52,577 bases of DNA from an uncultured Coriobacteriaceae bacterium (GTDB lineage Bacteria > Actinomycetota > Coriobacteriia > Coriobacteriales > UMGS124). The position numbers were made by a program, and so were the translations under genes. The stretch spans positions 1 through 52,577 of the forward strand of contig UQBS01000013.1 in NCBI GenBank assembly GCA_900539345.1. Reading direction: 5' to 3'. This document shows positions 25,483-33,899 of this stretch, one piece after another; position 1 is the first letter of the stretch; each line of letters starts with the position of its first letter. Below the pieces are notes generated by a model. It did not search any database. It was not told the DNA's origin and saw only the letters and a program-made list of their open reading frames with translations.

Positions 25483-27152
25483 CCCTCGGGCGTTACGGCG
25501 TCGTCGTGGCACTGCGTGCAGGTGAGCACAGGCGTGGCGTCCACGCGGTGGCAGTCGGTGCAAGCGGTGGCGCCGTGCTGCGTGGCATGCTGGTTGAGCT
25601 GGCCCTCGACTTCGGTCATCTCGATGAGCGCCTCACGGTCGACGGCGACGATGCCCAGGTAGGTCAGGGCGCTCATGGCAGCCTGGTGACCAAAGACGTT
25701 GATGTCGCAGATCGCGTTGCCGCCCAGGCGGTTGCCGCCGTGGATGCCGCCCGTGACCTCGCCGGCTGCGAACAGGCCGGGAATGGCCTCGCCGTCGGCG
25801 TTGAGCACCTCGGTGTCGGTGTTAATGCGCAGGCCGCCCATGGTGTGGTGGATACCGGGGGCCACCTTGATCGCGTAGAACGGGGCGTCCACGATGGACT
25901 CGCGGGCCTTTTCGCGGCCCATGGGATCGTCCTCGCCATTGGCGATGGCATCGTTGTAGGCGGCGATGGTCTCGACAAAGGCCTCGGCGTCGGTGTCCAT
26001 GAGCTGGCCGAGCTTCTCGATGGTGTCGGCGACAAGGGCAAGGCCCTTGCTCACGAACTTGCTCTCCACCGACTTGTTGGAGTCGTAGACCTTCTTGTCG
26101 AACACGGCGTAAGCCCAGCCTTCGGGCTGCTCCCACTCGGCGGCGGAGACCTTGTCGCGGGTCAGAAGCTCGTTGGTGAAGCGCTGGCCGTCCTTGTTGA
26201 CGAGCACGGCGCCGTCACCGCGGATGCCCTCGGAAAGAAGGGTTGCGGTGCCCTGCTCAACGGTGGGGTGCACCTGGATCTGGTCGATGTCCACCGTGTT
26301 GGCACCGATGGCCTGGGCCAGCAGGATGCCGTCGCCCGTTGCGCCGGGCTGGTTGGTGGTGACGGCGTCGAGCAGCTCGGGGCGGTACTGGGCGAGCATC
26401 TCGTGGTTGGCGCCGAAGCCGCCGGCGGTCACGATGACGGCCTTGGTGTTGTAGGTGACGCTGGCACCGGTGCGCAGGTCGGTGGCGCGCACGCCGCACA
26501 CGGCGCCGCTGTCGTCGACGAGGAGCTCATCGGCGCGCATCTGCGTCACAGCGGCAACGTTGCGCTGCTCGCACTGCTCGCACATATGGCGCACGAGGTA
26601 GGTGCCCACGGCCTCGCCATCCTCGGGGCGGTGGATACGCTTCACCGAGGCGCCGCCAGAGGTAGAGAGCTTCGTGAGGAACATGCCGCGCTCCTCCAGA
26701 CGCTCGAGAGCGGCGTTGGAGTTCTCGCACATGAAGGTGATGAGATCCATGTTGCCCAGCTCATGGCCGCCCTCGAAGGTGTCGTTGGCAAAGAGCTCGA
26801 CGCTGTCCTCGATGCCCTCGGCCTCCTGAACCTTGGTGCAGCAGGCGTTCATGCCGCCCTCGGCGCACACGGTGTTGCCGCCGGCCACGGCCATCTTCTC
26901 GATAAGAAGCACGCGGGCGCCACCGTCGTGCGCGCTCATGGCGGCGGTCATGCCTGCGCCGCCAGCACCGATGATGACGATGTCGTAGTCAGGACCGTCC
27001 TGAGCAGCGGAGGCCTCCTGCGCCTGGGCAGGTGCAGTCTGAGAAAGCACGCTCATGCCTGCGAAAGCGACAAGGCCTGCGCCGAGTGCGCCCGTGACGA
27101 AAGCGCGACGGGTCAGTGCGACGTTGCGGGTGCTGGTGTTCGTGGAGCCCAT
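25446..27152 (-). CDS. Fumarate-reductase-like flavocytochrome c with C-terminal diheme tail
   Basis: This is a protein of 568 residues from ATG 27150-27152, with GAGGG just upstream. The Tat signal is LTRRAFVTGALGAGL. The FAD motif is DIVIIGAGGAGMTAAMSAHD. Fumarate reductase hallmarks are present: VHPTVEQG, EGIRGDGAVLVN, RFTNELLTRDKVS, HHTMGGLRI and GEVTGGIHGGNRLGGNA. These match the substrate-binding and proton-delivery residues of soluble Shewanella-type fumarate reductases. After the flavin domain, two heme c sites (CTDCH about 531-535, CTQCH about 545-549) form a short tail. Classical flavocytochromes carry hemes at the N terminus, so C-terminal placement is notable. It is a probable periplasmic or extracytoplasmic terminal reductase of fumarate or a related enoate. 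A CRP-like site lies upstream. Confidence 0.9.
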   Translation of the reverse strand: MGSTNTSTRNVALTRRAFVTGALGAGLVAFAGMSVLSQTAPAQAQEASAAQDGPDYDIVIIGAGGAGMTAAMSAHDGGARVLLIEKMAVAGGNTVCAEGGMNACCTKVQEAEGIEDSVELFANDTFEGGHELGNMDLITFMCENSNAALERLEERGMFLTKLSTSGGASVKRIHRPEDGEAVGTYLVRHMCEQCEQRNVAAVTQMRADELLVDDSGAVCGVRATDLRTGASVTYNTKAVIVTAGGFGANHEMLAQYRPELLDAVTTNQPGATGDGILLAQAIGANTVDIDQIQVHPTVEQGTATLLSEGIRGDGAVLVNKDGQRFTNELLTRDKVSAAEWEQPEGWAYAVFDKKVYDSNKSVESKFVSKGLALVADTIEKLGQLMDTDAEAFVETIAAYNDAIANGEDDPMGREKARESIVDAPFYAIKVAPGIHHTMGGLRINTDTEVLNADGEAIPGLFAAGEVTGGIHGGNRLGGNAICDINVFGHQAAMSALTYLGIVAVDREALIEMTEVEGQLNQHATQHGATACTDCHRVDATPVLTCTQCHDDAVTPEGWLTWEEAQQEG

Positions 27153-27320
27153 GATTCCCTCTTCCTCGTGTGCCTGCAACTGAATGTTTGCAGGCGAGCT
27201 GTTTGCCGCGCGGCTCCGTCGGGGGAGTGTCCCAGGCCGCGTGGCTCGTCGATTCACAGCATGCATCCACGCCGGCCGCTCATATTCGTCCGACAGCGTG
27301 TGAAATGGCTCGTGCGAGGA

Positions 27321-27338
27321 GTGTGAAAAAACTCACAC
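27321..27338. promoter_or_regulatory. CRP-like palindrome upstream of the flavocytochrome gene
   Basis: GTGTGA-AAAAAC-TCACAC contains exactly the TGTGA-N6-TCACA arrangement bound by CRP-family regulators. It lies about 170 bases upstream of the start codon at 27152. Whether this organism's CRP/FNR homologue uses that sequence is unknown. Confidence 0.55.
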
Positions 27339-27404
27339 GCAAAGAAATTTGGGCAGGTAGATGGCGATTATCGGACACGGGCGGCTCTTTAGAGCTTTCG
27401 ACCG

Positions 27405-27494
27405 ATTTAACATACATTTCAACTGGTGAGATGTATGTTAAATTAACAAAACACCAGTTGGCGCGATTTTGAAAATCCTGAAATGTATGTTAAT
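27405..27494. repeat. Tripartite TGARATGTATGTTAA element, copy 2
   Basis: The left arm is ATTTAACATACATTTCA (27405-27421), the right arm TGAGATGTATGTTAAAT (27427-27443) and the third copy TGAAATGTATGTTAAT (27479-27494). The right arm to third copy distance is 52 bases, as in the other copies. The loop AACTGGT is complementary to ACCAGTT between the second and third copies. It lies about 250 bases upstream of the flavocytochrome gene. Confidence 0.92.
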
Positions 27495-27583
27495 CGCGAG
27501 TATTCGGTTCCGTCCAATCCCAAATGCCCCCCATCGGCCCCGCCCAAACGAAGAAGCGCGCCTCACTTTGCTCCCATCTACGA

Positions 27584-27621
27584 AAAAGCGCGCTTCCCGA
27601 ACTTGTGGGAAGCGCGCTTTT
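27584..27621. terminator. Bidirectional terminator after the permease gene
   Basis: A perfect 15-bp stem, AAAAGCGCGCTTCCC with GGGAAGCGCGCTTTT around an 8-base loop, gives a T run on both strands. It terminates the minus-strand permease gene. The ~150 bases between them hold no gene. Confidence 0.9.
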
Positions 27622-27774
27622 CAACATGCGCAATAACATTTGGAGAAGCCGAGCCCGGAACTTGAAGCGCCCGGTAGCGCTTGTACCGTGGACCTCACCT
27701 TTTGTCGAGGGCGAACGAGAGTCGAACCCCATTCGCCCGTTCCTTGCCGTCGATCCGGCAGCGTCAGCTCTCGC

Positions 27775-29181
27775 TTACGCCTGAGCGGACGTCTCGGCCT
27801 GGCCCTGCTGCCCCTGCTCGCTGCGCTTCTCAGCGGCGGTGCGCTCAGGCAGGACCTTGTTGAGCACGATGCACACGATGGCGCTGACAGCGATGGGGGA
27901 GTTGAGCAGGTACTGAGCCATCTCGGGCACGGTGTTCAGCAGGTCGGCGGGAATGTTGAGCAGACCCACGGCCACGGCGATCGGCACGCCGATGATGTAG
28001 AGCTGACGCTCGCTGAGCGGCTCGCCCTTGATCTGACGGAAGCCGTTGAGCAGGATGATGGCGCACACCACGGCGAACACGCCGCCGATGACGGAGGCCG
28101 GGATGGCCATGATAAGCGCGGACAGCTTGCCCACGAACGAAAGCGCGATGAGCCAGATGGAGGCCATCACGAACACGCGGCGGCTGGCCACGCCGGTGAT
28201 GGAGATGATGCCGGCGTTGGTGGAGTAGCCGGTCACGGGCGTGGTGCCCAGAAGCGAGCCGACAAAGCAGCCCAGGCCCTCGCCGATGACGCCGCGGTTG
28301 ATTTGCTCGTCGGTCATGGGCTTGCCCACAACGGAGCTCACGGCATACCAGGTGCCGGTGGTCTCGGCGAGAAGCACCATGTAGATGACGAGCATCGTGA
28401 GGATTGCGGAGATGTCAAACGACAGGCCGTAGTTCACGAAAACCACGTTGGGCAGGCTGAACAGGGGTGCGGCGGCCACGCCCGAAAGGTCCAGGCCACC
28501 CATGCAGGCGGCAGCGATGGAGCCCGTGAGCAGGGCGATGATGACCGAGCACACGCGCAGCGTCTTGCCCAGGTGGGGACGGTAGACGCCCAGCATGGAG
28601 AAGGCAATCATGACGGTGGCGGAGATGCAGGCCAAAAGGATGTTCTGGCCCATGGAAAGGCCGTTGCCCTCAACGAAGATGTTGCTCGAGAAGGCGGTGG
28701 GCAGAAGCGTGAGGCCCACGATCATGATGACGGTGCCGCTCACGATGGGCGGGATGAAGCGGTGCACGACGCGCTTATACAGGCCCGACAATCCGAAAAG
28801 CACCATGCACGCGGCGCCCACCAGGCACGCGCCGAAGACGGTGTCGAAGCCGTTGGCACCATAGTACAGGCCGATGACTGCGCCCACGGGCACGTACGAG
28901 GGGCCCTGGCACACAGGCATGCGCAGGAAGAACAGCACCTGGATGAGCGAGGCCACGCCTGCGCCCAGGAAGGTGGACTGGATCAGGGCCGTGGAGGCCG
29001 TGGGGGCCAGCGCCAGCGCCGTGGCGATGATGAAGGGCGGCATGTAGGAGTCCATGGCCAAAACGTGCTGCAGGCCCAGCAGCAGCGCCTTTCCCCAAGG
29101 CAGCTTGGCATCGACGCCGACCGTGATGCCGTTTGATGCCTCATTGGCAGTATCTACCTGCGCGGTTGTGCTCTCGCTCAC
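27775..29181 (-). CDS. Xanthine/uracil permease, NCS2 family
   Basis: This is a protein of 468 residues from a GTG start at 29179-29181 preceded by GGGAGAG. It has about fourteen hydrophobic segments. Family features include GLQHVLAMDSYMPPFIIATA near the N terminus, GPSYVPVGAVIG, and the ETTGTWYAVSSVVG stretch carrying the conserved substrate-contacting Glu region. NCS2 permeases are proton symporters for uracil, xanthine or urate. The neighbouring guanine deaminase, 211 bases upstream and co-oriented, supports a purine substrate such as xanthine, guanine or urate. No purine riboswitch was recognised in the intervening bases. Confidence 0.9.
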   Translation of the reverse strand: MSESTTAQVDTANEASNGITVGVDAKLPWGKALLLGLQHVLAMDSYMPPFIIATALALAPTASTALIQSTFLGAGVASLIQVLFFLRMPVCQGPSYVPVGAVIGLYYGANGFDTVFGACLVGAACMVLFGLSGLYKRVVHRFIPPIVSGTVIMIVGLTLLPTAFSSNIFVEGNGLSMGQNILLACISATVMIAFSMLGVYRPHLGKTLRVCSVIIALLTGSIAAACMGGLDLSGVAAAPLFSLPNVVFVNYGLSFDISAILTMLVIYMVLLAETTGTWYAVSSVVGKPMTDEQINRGVIGEGLGCFVGSLLGTTPVTGYSTNAGIISITGVASRRVFVMASIWLIALSFVGKLSALIMAIPASVIGGVFAVVCAIILLNGFRQIKGEPLSERQLYIIGVPIAVAVGLLNIPADLLNTVPEMAQYLLNSPIAVSAIVCIVLNKVLPERTAAEKRSEQGQQGQAETSAQA

Positions 29182-29392
29182 TCTTTCGTCTCTCCCTTGA
29201 TGTATGCCGCCGACGAGCAGGCGTCCCTTAGGCGCCCGTCTTGAGACGGCTCCCTTACGTACAAAAACAGGGATTGATTATCGACCATAGCTGCGTTTTA
29301 TGCACCCGTAGGCGGATTCACACTGGTATTTCATGACCTGTGAACCGTGGCGAACCCGCCCACGGATGCGTTGTGGCGCAGATTAGCGCAGG

Positions 29393-30778
29393 TTAGCGCA
29401 GCGCGCTCCTGTCGTGCACGAGGGCACCCTGCACCCAGGTCTGGCGCACGTTCTCGGGCGTTGCGAGGTAGATGATGCGGTCGATGATGTCGCGCGGGGC
29501 GGTGAACACGTTGAAGCCCGTGAGGTCGGCGCCGGCCACGCGCGTGTTGACTACCTGCATGTCGAAGGCCTGGCCGCGCTCGAAGGTGCCCACCGGCAGG
29601 CGCAGGGCCTCGCCGCCGCCGGCCGTGGCCAGCCACAGGGCTTCGGCCGAGGTGATGCGGCTGGGCTCCCCGGCGCCGCGCGCCTCGGGCTCCACGCGGG
29701 CGTCCACGCCCTCCTCCAGCATGCGCGACACCATGATGGCGTGGCGCATGTTCTCGTACATGCTCGGCGAGAAGCCGCCGGAGATGTCGGTCGCCAGGCC
29801 CATGCGCACGCCCTGGCCGCGCAGGCGGCGCACCGGGCACACGCTGTTGGCGAAGTAGGAGTTGGAGACGGGGCAGTGCGCCACGGCGGCTCCGGAGCGA
29901 GCGAAAAGCTCGCCGTCGGACTCGGAAAGGAACGTGCAGTGCGCCATGACGGACTTCTCGCGCAGAAGGCCGAGGTCGTAGAGGGCCTGTGCGTCAGACT
30001 TGCCGTAGCGGGCCGGCGCCACGCTCTGCTCCCACTGGCCTTCGGCGCAGTGCGACTGCACGTAGGCGCCCGTCTTCTCGGCGATGCGACCCAGGCCGAC
30101 GAGGCCCTCGTCGGTGCAGCTGGGGATGAAGCGCGGGGTCACCGCGCCGTAGACGCCCTGGCGCGTCGCGGCGCCGATCTGAGCGACTTCGGCGAGCAGC
30201 GTCTCGGTGTCTGCCAGAGCCTGTGCCGTAGAGGCGTCGCGGTAGAAGTCGGGGTTGGCGGACGCGTCGTCCATGACGACCTTGCCAACGAGTGCGCGCT
30301 GACCGCCCTCGGCGCAGACGCGCGCGAGCTCGATGGAGGAGGCCAGGTCGTTGCTGGCGAAGTAGACCGTCGTGGTGGTACCCAGGCTGAGCAGGCGGTT
30401 TACCAGGTCTCGGTAGACAGGGCGAGCGAAGTCGAGGTCGGCGAAGCGCGCCTCAAGGGGAAACGTCCGCTTCTGCAACCACACGTCGAGCGGCTCGTCG
30501 AGGGCGACGCCTGCCTGGGGCCACTGCGGGGCGTGTACGTGCATATCCACAAAGCCGGGCAGGCCGTAGGTGCCCTGCGCCAGCTCGACGAGCGTGCCGG
30601 CGTTGCGTGCGTGCTCCACGCGAGCGGCGTAGTCGGGGGCATCGGCGCGTACCACGTCGGTGATGAAGCCGCGCGCGTCCACCTCAATCAGCACGTTTTC
30701 GAGCAGCTCGACCTCGCCGTAGCGGGGCGTGTGGAAAAACGAACCAAGAAAAGCCGCGGGCGAGATGGTAGCGGACAT
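29393..30778 (-). CDS. guaD: Guanine deaminase-like amidohydrolase
   Basis: This is a protein of 461 residues from ATG 30776-30778, with AAGGGAG upstream. The metal-binding PGFVDMHVHAPQWPQ, the second ligand region SHCAEGQWEQ, MAHCTFLSESDGELFA, AHCPVSNSYF and LATDISGG are all typical of guanine deaminase, an amidohydrolase-superfamily zinc enzyme. It converts guanine to xanthine and ammonia in the cytoplasm. With the NCS2 permease downstream it forms a small purine-salvage or purine-catabolism unit. 8-oxoguanine deaminase is the nearest alternative. The upstream region is shared divergently with the feoAB fusion. Confidence 0.87.
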   Translation of the reverse strand: MSATISPAAFLGSFFHTPRYGEVELLENVLIEVDARGFITDVVRADAPDYAARVEHARNAGTLVELAQGTYGLPGFVDMHVHAPQWPQAGVALDEPLDVWLQKRTFPLEARFADLDFARPVYRDLVNRLLSLGTTTTVYFASNDLASSIELARVCAEGGQRALVGKVVMDDASANPDFYRDASTAQALADTETLLAEVAQIGAATRQGVYGAVTPRFIPSCTDEGLVGLGRIAEKTGAYVQSHCAEGQWEQSVAPARYGKSDAQALYDLGLLREKSVMAHCTFLSESDGELFARSGAAVAHCPVSNSYFANSVCPVRRLRGQGVRMGLATDISGGFSPSMYENMRHAIMVSRMLEEGVDARVEPEARGAGEPSRITSAEALWLATAGGGEALRLPVGTFERGQAFDMQVVNTRVAGADLTGFNVFTAPRDIIDRIIYLATPENVRQTWVQGALVHDRSALR

Positions 30779-30896
30779 GCGAAATCTCCCTTGCTGTCGT
30801 GGGCGGTGCATTTTTCAGAATGTATAAATTGTAATTCCTTTTGTGTTTGCTGACTCCTGTCTTGTTACCGTTCCAGTAAAGAAGGACGGACGTGCC

Positions 30897-30910
30897 GTGA
30901 CTTATGTCAC
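30897..30910. promoter_or_regulatory. FNR-architecture palindrome between guaD and feoAB
   Basis: GTGAC-TTAT-GTCAC has the two-5-base-half-sites, 4-base-spacer layout of FNR-family boxes, though the half-sites differ from the E. coli consensus TTGAT/ATCAA. It lies 75-88 bases upstream of the feoAB start codon. A TAGGAT hexamer (30940-30945) could be the -10. Control of ferrous iron uptake by an anaerobic regulator would make sense, but this is inference. Confidence 0.4.
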
Positions 30911-30984
30911 CTACGGGTACTGTGGGCCCATTGTTCTGATAGGATGACTCCCGGAGAATTGGGAGAGGGAAAAGGAAGCGCATC

Positions 30985-33507
30985 ATGGCACTGGACTCGC
31001 TTGCCCCAGGGCAAAGCGCACGTGTGACGGCAGTGAGTGGAGAGGGCGAACTGCGCCGCCACCTGCTTGATATGGGCCTGATACCAGGCGTTGTGGTCAC
31101 TCTGCAGAAAGTGGCGCCCATGGGCGACCCGCTTCAGGTGCGCCTGCGCGGATATGAGCTCACCTTGCGTGCGAGCGAAGCCGCGAAGGTCGAGACCGGC
31201 CCCGTGCTTTCCGAAGAAGAGCTGGCCAGTACCGCGCCGGCCCGCCCCCGCCCGCCCCGCGAAGATTATCGCACGAGCGCCGGCCACCCCGGCTTTGGCG
31301 AGCAGCCCGGCGCCCCGCAGGAGGGCAAGCACTCCGAGCGCGACGCCCGCCCCGAGGACGCGAAGCTCACGTTTGCCCTCGTAGGTAACCAGAACTGCGG
31401 CAAGACCACGCTCTTCAACCAGCTCACCGGCGCCAACCAGCACGTGGGCAACTTCCCCGGCGTCACGGTCGACCGCAAAGACGGCACCATCCGCAACCAT
31501 CCCAACGCCACGGTGACCGACCTGCCGGGCGTGTACTCCCTGTCGCCGTATTCCAGCGAGGAGATCGTCACGCGCGACTTCCTGCTCGACGCGCGTCCGG
31601 ACGGCATCATCAACATCGTGGATGCCACCAACATCGAGCGCAACATGTACCTCACCATGCAGCTCATGGAGCTCGGCATCCCCATGGTGCTCGCCCTCAA
31701 CATGATGGACGAGGTGCGCGCCAACGGAGGCACGGTGCTTGTCAACGAGCTCGAGCGCGAGCTCGGCATCCCCGTCATTCCCATTGCGGCCTCCAAGAAC
31801 GAGGGTGTCGACGAGCTTGTGGAGCACGCCCTGCATGTGGCGCGCTTCGGCGAGGCGCCGGGGCGCGTGGACTTCTGCCACGCCGACGACGAGGACCAGA
31901 AGGCCGGCGCCCTGCACCAGTGCATCCATGCGACGATGCACATTGTGGAGCCCTATGCCAAGAAGGCGGGGCTTCCCACGCGCTTTGCCGCGACCAAGCT
32001 CATCGAGGGCGACGCGCCTGTGGAGGCTGCGCTCGCCATGCCCGCTGACAAGCGCGCGGCAATCGGCCAGCTCATCGAGGCGATGGAGCGCGACTCGGGC
32101 CTCGACCGCGAGGCGGCCCTGGCCGACATGCGCTTCTCCTTCCTCGAGGACCTCTGTGCGCGCACGGTCGTGCGCCCGCAAGAAAGCCGCGAGCACAAGC
32201 GCAGCCTTGCGGCCGACAAGGTCCTGACCGGCCGCTTCACGGGCATCCCGTGCTTCTTCGCGCTCATGGCGCTCATCTTCACGCTGACGTTCGTGGGCCC
32301 AGGCGCCTGGCTGTCCGACGGCATGTCGTTCCTGGTAGATGCAGCAACCGAGGGCATTGCGGCGGGTCTTGAGGGCGCGCATGTGAACCCCACCGTGTGC
32401 TCGCTTGTGGTGGACGGCGTGTGCGCGGGCGTGGGCAGCGTTCTATCGTTTCTGCCCGTCATCGTGACGCTGTTCTTCTGCCTTTCCATCTTGGAAGACA
32501 CCGGCTATATGGCGCGCGTGGCTTTCATCATGGACCGCGCCCTGCGTCGCGTGGGCCTGTCAGGTCGCAGTATCGTGCCCATGCTCATCGGCCTGGGCTG
32601 CACCGTGCCCGCCGTCATGTCGTCGCGCACCCTGGCCAGCGACCGCGACCGTGTGATGACCATCCGTCTGCTGCCGTTCATGAGTTGCAGCGCCAAGCTT
32701 CCGGTGTATGCGCTTATCGTGAGCGCGTGCTTCCCCCGCGAGGTCCAGCCGCTTGTGATGATTGGCCTCTACGTTTTCGGCATCCTGTGTGGCGTGGTAT
32801 ATGCCCTGCTCATGAAGCATGCCGAGGCGGGAAGCGAGCCTGTGCCCTTCGTCATGGAGCTGCCTAACTACCGCCTGCCTTCCGGGCGCAGCGTGGCGTT
32901 CCTCGTGTGGGACAAGGCCAAGGGCTTCGTGAAGAAGGCGTTCACGGTCATCTTCCTCGCCTCCATCATCGTGTGGTTCCTCCAGGCATTTGACGCCGGC
33001 CTCAACCTGGTCGACTCGCCTGAGCACAGCCTGCTCGCCCTGCTTGCCGGTGCCGTCGCGCCGATCTTTGCGCCCCTGGGCTTTGGCGACTGGCGTGCGA
33101 GCACGGCGATCATCACGGGCTTCATCGCCAAGGAGAACGTTGTCTCCACGCTGACCCAGCTCACGGGCGGCGACGTATCGGGTGTTGCCGCGTTCTTCAC
33201 GCCGATCACGGCACTGTCGTTCCTGGTGTTTGTGCTGCTGTACACGCCGTGCGTGGCCGCCATCGCCACCGTGCGCCGCGAGGCCGGTGCGCCCGCGGCG
33301 CTGCACATGGTGTTCGTGCAGTGCGCCATCGCCTGGCTCGTGTCGTTCGCGGTGTACCGGGTGGCCGTCGTGGTGAGTGGCGCCTGGGTGCCCGTGGGCG
33401 TGCCCGCCCTCGTTGGCGTAGCGGCGCTGCTCGCCCTCGTCGCGGTTTCGCTGTGCCCGCGCAGCAAGCGCCCCCGCGTGCGGGCCTCCAAGGGCGCGCA
33501 GGGGTAG
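30985..33507 (+). CDS. feoB: Ferrous iron transporter, FeoA-FeoB fusion
   Basis: This is a protein of 840 residues. Residues 1-75 are a FeoA SH3-like domain (RRHLLDMGLIPGVVVTLQKV). A Pro/Arg-rich linker follows, then the FeoB G domain with G1 VGNQNCGKTTLFNQLTG (from about residue 132), switch region NFPGVTVDRKDG, G3 DLPGVYSLSPYSSEE and G4 LNMMDEV. The membrane core includes the two Gate motifs (around IGLGCTVPAVMSSRTLAS and SFLVFVLLYTPCVAAIAT) and FIAKENVVSTLTQL. It imports Fe2+ across the inner membrane. FeoA-FeoB fusions are known in other bacteria. The start has AAAAGGAAG upstream. No separate feoC is visible, and the gene ends at its own terminator. Confidence 0.95.
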   Translation: MALDSLAPGQSARVTAVSGEGELRRHLLDMGLIPGVVVTLQKVAPMGDPLQVRLRGYELTLRASEAAKVETGPVLSEEELASTAPARPRPPREDYRTSAGHPGFGEQPGAPQEGKHSERDARPEDAKLTFALVGNQNCGKTTLFNQLTGANQHVGNFPGVTVDRKDGTIRNHPNATVTDLPGVYSLSPYSSEEIVTRDFLLDARPDGIINIVDATNIERNMYLTMQLMELGIPMVLALNMMDEVRANGGTVLVNELERELGIPVIPIAASKNEGVDELVEHALHVARFGEAPGRVDFCHADDEDQKAGALHQCIHATMHIVEPYAKKAGLPTRFAATKLIEGDAPVEAALAMPADKRAAIGQLIEAMERDSGLDREAALADMRFSFLEDLCARTVVRPQESREHKRSLAADKVLTGRFTGIPCFFALMALIFTLTFVGPGAWLSDGMSFLVDAATEGIAAGLEGAHVNPTVCSLVVDGVCAGVGSVLSFLPVIVTLFFCLSILEDTGYMARVAFIMDRALRRVGLSGRSIVPMLIGLGCTVPAVMSSRTLASDRDRVMTIRLLPFMSCSAKLPVYALIVSACFPREVQPLVMIGLYVFGILCGVVYALLMKHAEAGSEPVPFVMELPNYRLPSGRSVAFLVWDKAKGFVKKAFTVIFLASIIVWFLQAFDAGLNLVDSPEHSLLALLAGAVAPIFAPLGFGDWRASTAIITGFIAKENVVSTLTQLTGGDVSGVAAFFTPITALSFLVFVLLYTPCVAAIATVRREAGAPAALHMVFVQCAIAWLVSFAVYRVAVVVSGAWVPVGVPALVGVAALLALVAVSLCPRSKRPRVRASKGAQG

Positions 33508-33679
33508 GGAGCCGTCTCCGGGGCCGTCTTGCCTGGTCACACTCGCTACGGGCCGCCCCAGTCGCAGTGCGGGGCTCGCGTAGGGGAGTGGTTGCGGCGC
33601 GGTCGCCTTGCTTGCTGCGCCTGTTTGTCGACCTGCGGTAAAATTCGCGTTTTGGAGTGCCTTATATCGAGTCCCACAC

Positions 33680-33718
33680 GGGGGCGGCAGGGCAATTTGG
33701 CTCTTGTCGCCCCCTTTT
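33680..33718 (+). terminator. Terminator after feoAB
   Basis: The stem GGGGGCGGCA (33680-33689) pairs with TGTCGCCCCC (33705-33714) and is followed by TTTT. Its sequence is clearly related to the terminator at 41418-41459, part of the duplicated stretch. The rest of the 33508-33899 gap holds only the repeat element and no gene. Confidence 0.88.
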
Positions 33719-33733
33719 CTATCCGCCAGCGAA

Positions 33734-33823
33734 ATTTAACATACATCTCATCAGTTGAGATGTATGTTAAATCATCAAACTACCAGTTGGCGCGTTTTTG
33801 AAAATCCTGAAATGTATGTTAAT
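33734..33823. repeat. Tripartite TGARATGTATGTTAA element, copy 3
   Basis: The left arm is ATTTAACATACATCTCA (33734-33750), which pairs perfectly with the right arm TGAGATGTATGTTAAAT (33756-33772). The third copy TGAAATGTATGTTAAT is at 33808-33823, again 52 bases after the right arm. The C in the left arm matches the G in the right arm, so this copy has a compensated pair. It lies between the feoAB terminator and the convergent LuxR gene. Confidence 0.93.
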
Positions 33824-33899
33824 TGCGCGAGGCGATGCGGACAGGGCCGCCTGCCTCGCCTATGAGCCCGCCAATCTGCCTGTCTTGCTCGCTTCGGAC

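Noticed and set aside
25398..27326. A 642-codon plus-strand frame opposite the flavocytochrome; similar long antisense frames at 4028-5650, 6060-7673, 8138-9457, 27640-29136, 29414-30853, 30907-32382 and 42595-43713
   Set aside because: All mirror genes with clear motifs, have no ribosome binding site and show the composition typical of antisense frames in high-GC DNA.
27660..27745. A tRNA-like T-loop string on the minus strand (GGTTCGACTC) near a GGGCGAA/TTCGCCC pair
   Set aside because: No complete cloverleaf could be built: the T stem does not pair, and no D or anticodon arm lies at the right distance.
29182..29392. Purine riboswitch before the xanthine/uracil permease
   Set aside because: The conserved loop-loop and junction bases were not found on the minus strand.
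33600..33801. Small peptides ending MYVKxxxxQLARF readable at several loci
   Set aside because: They are translations of the tripartite DNA element. The reading frames start at different places, and the conservation follows the dyad structure and not codons.
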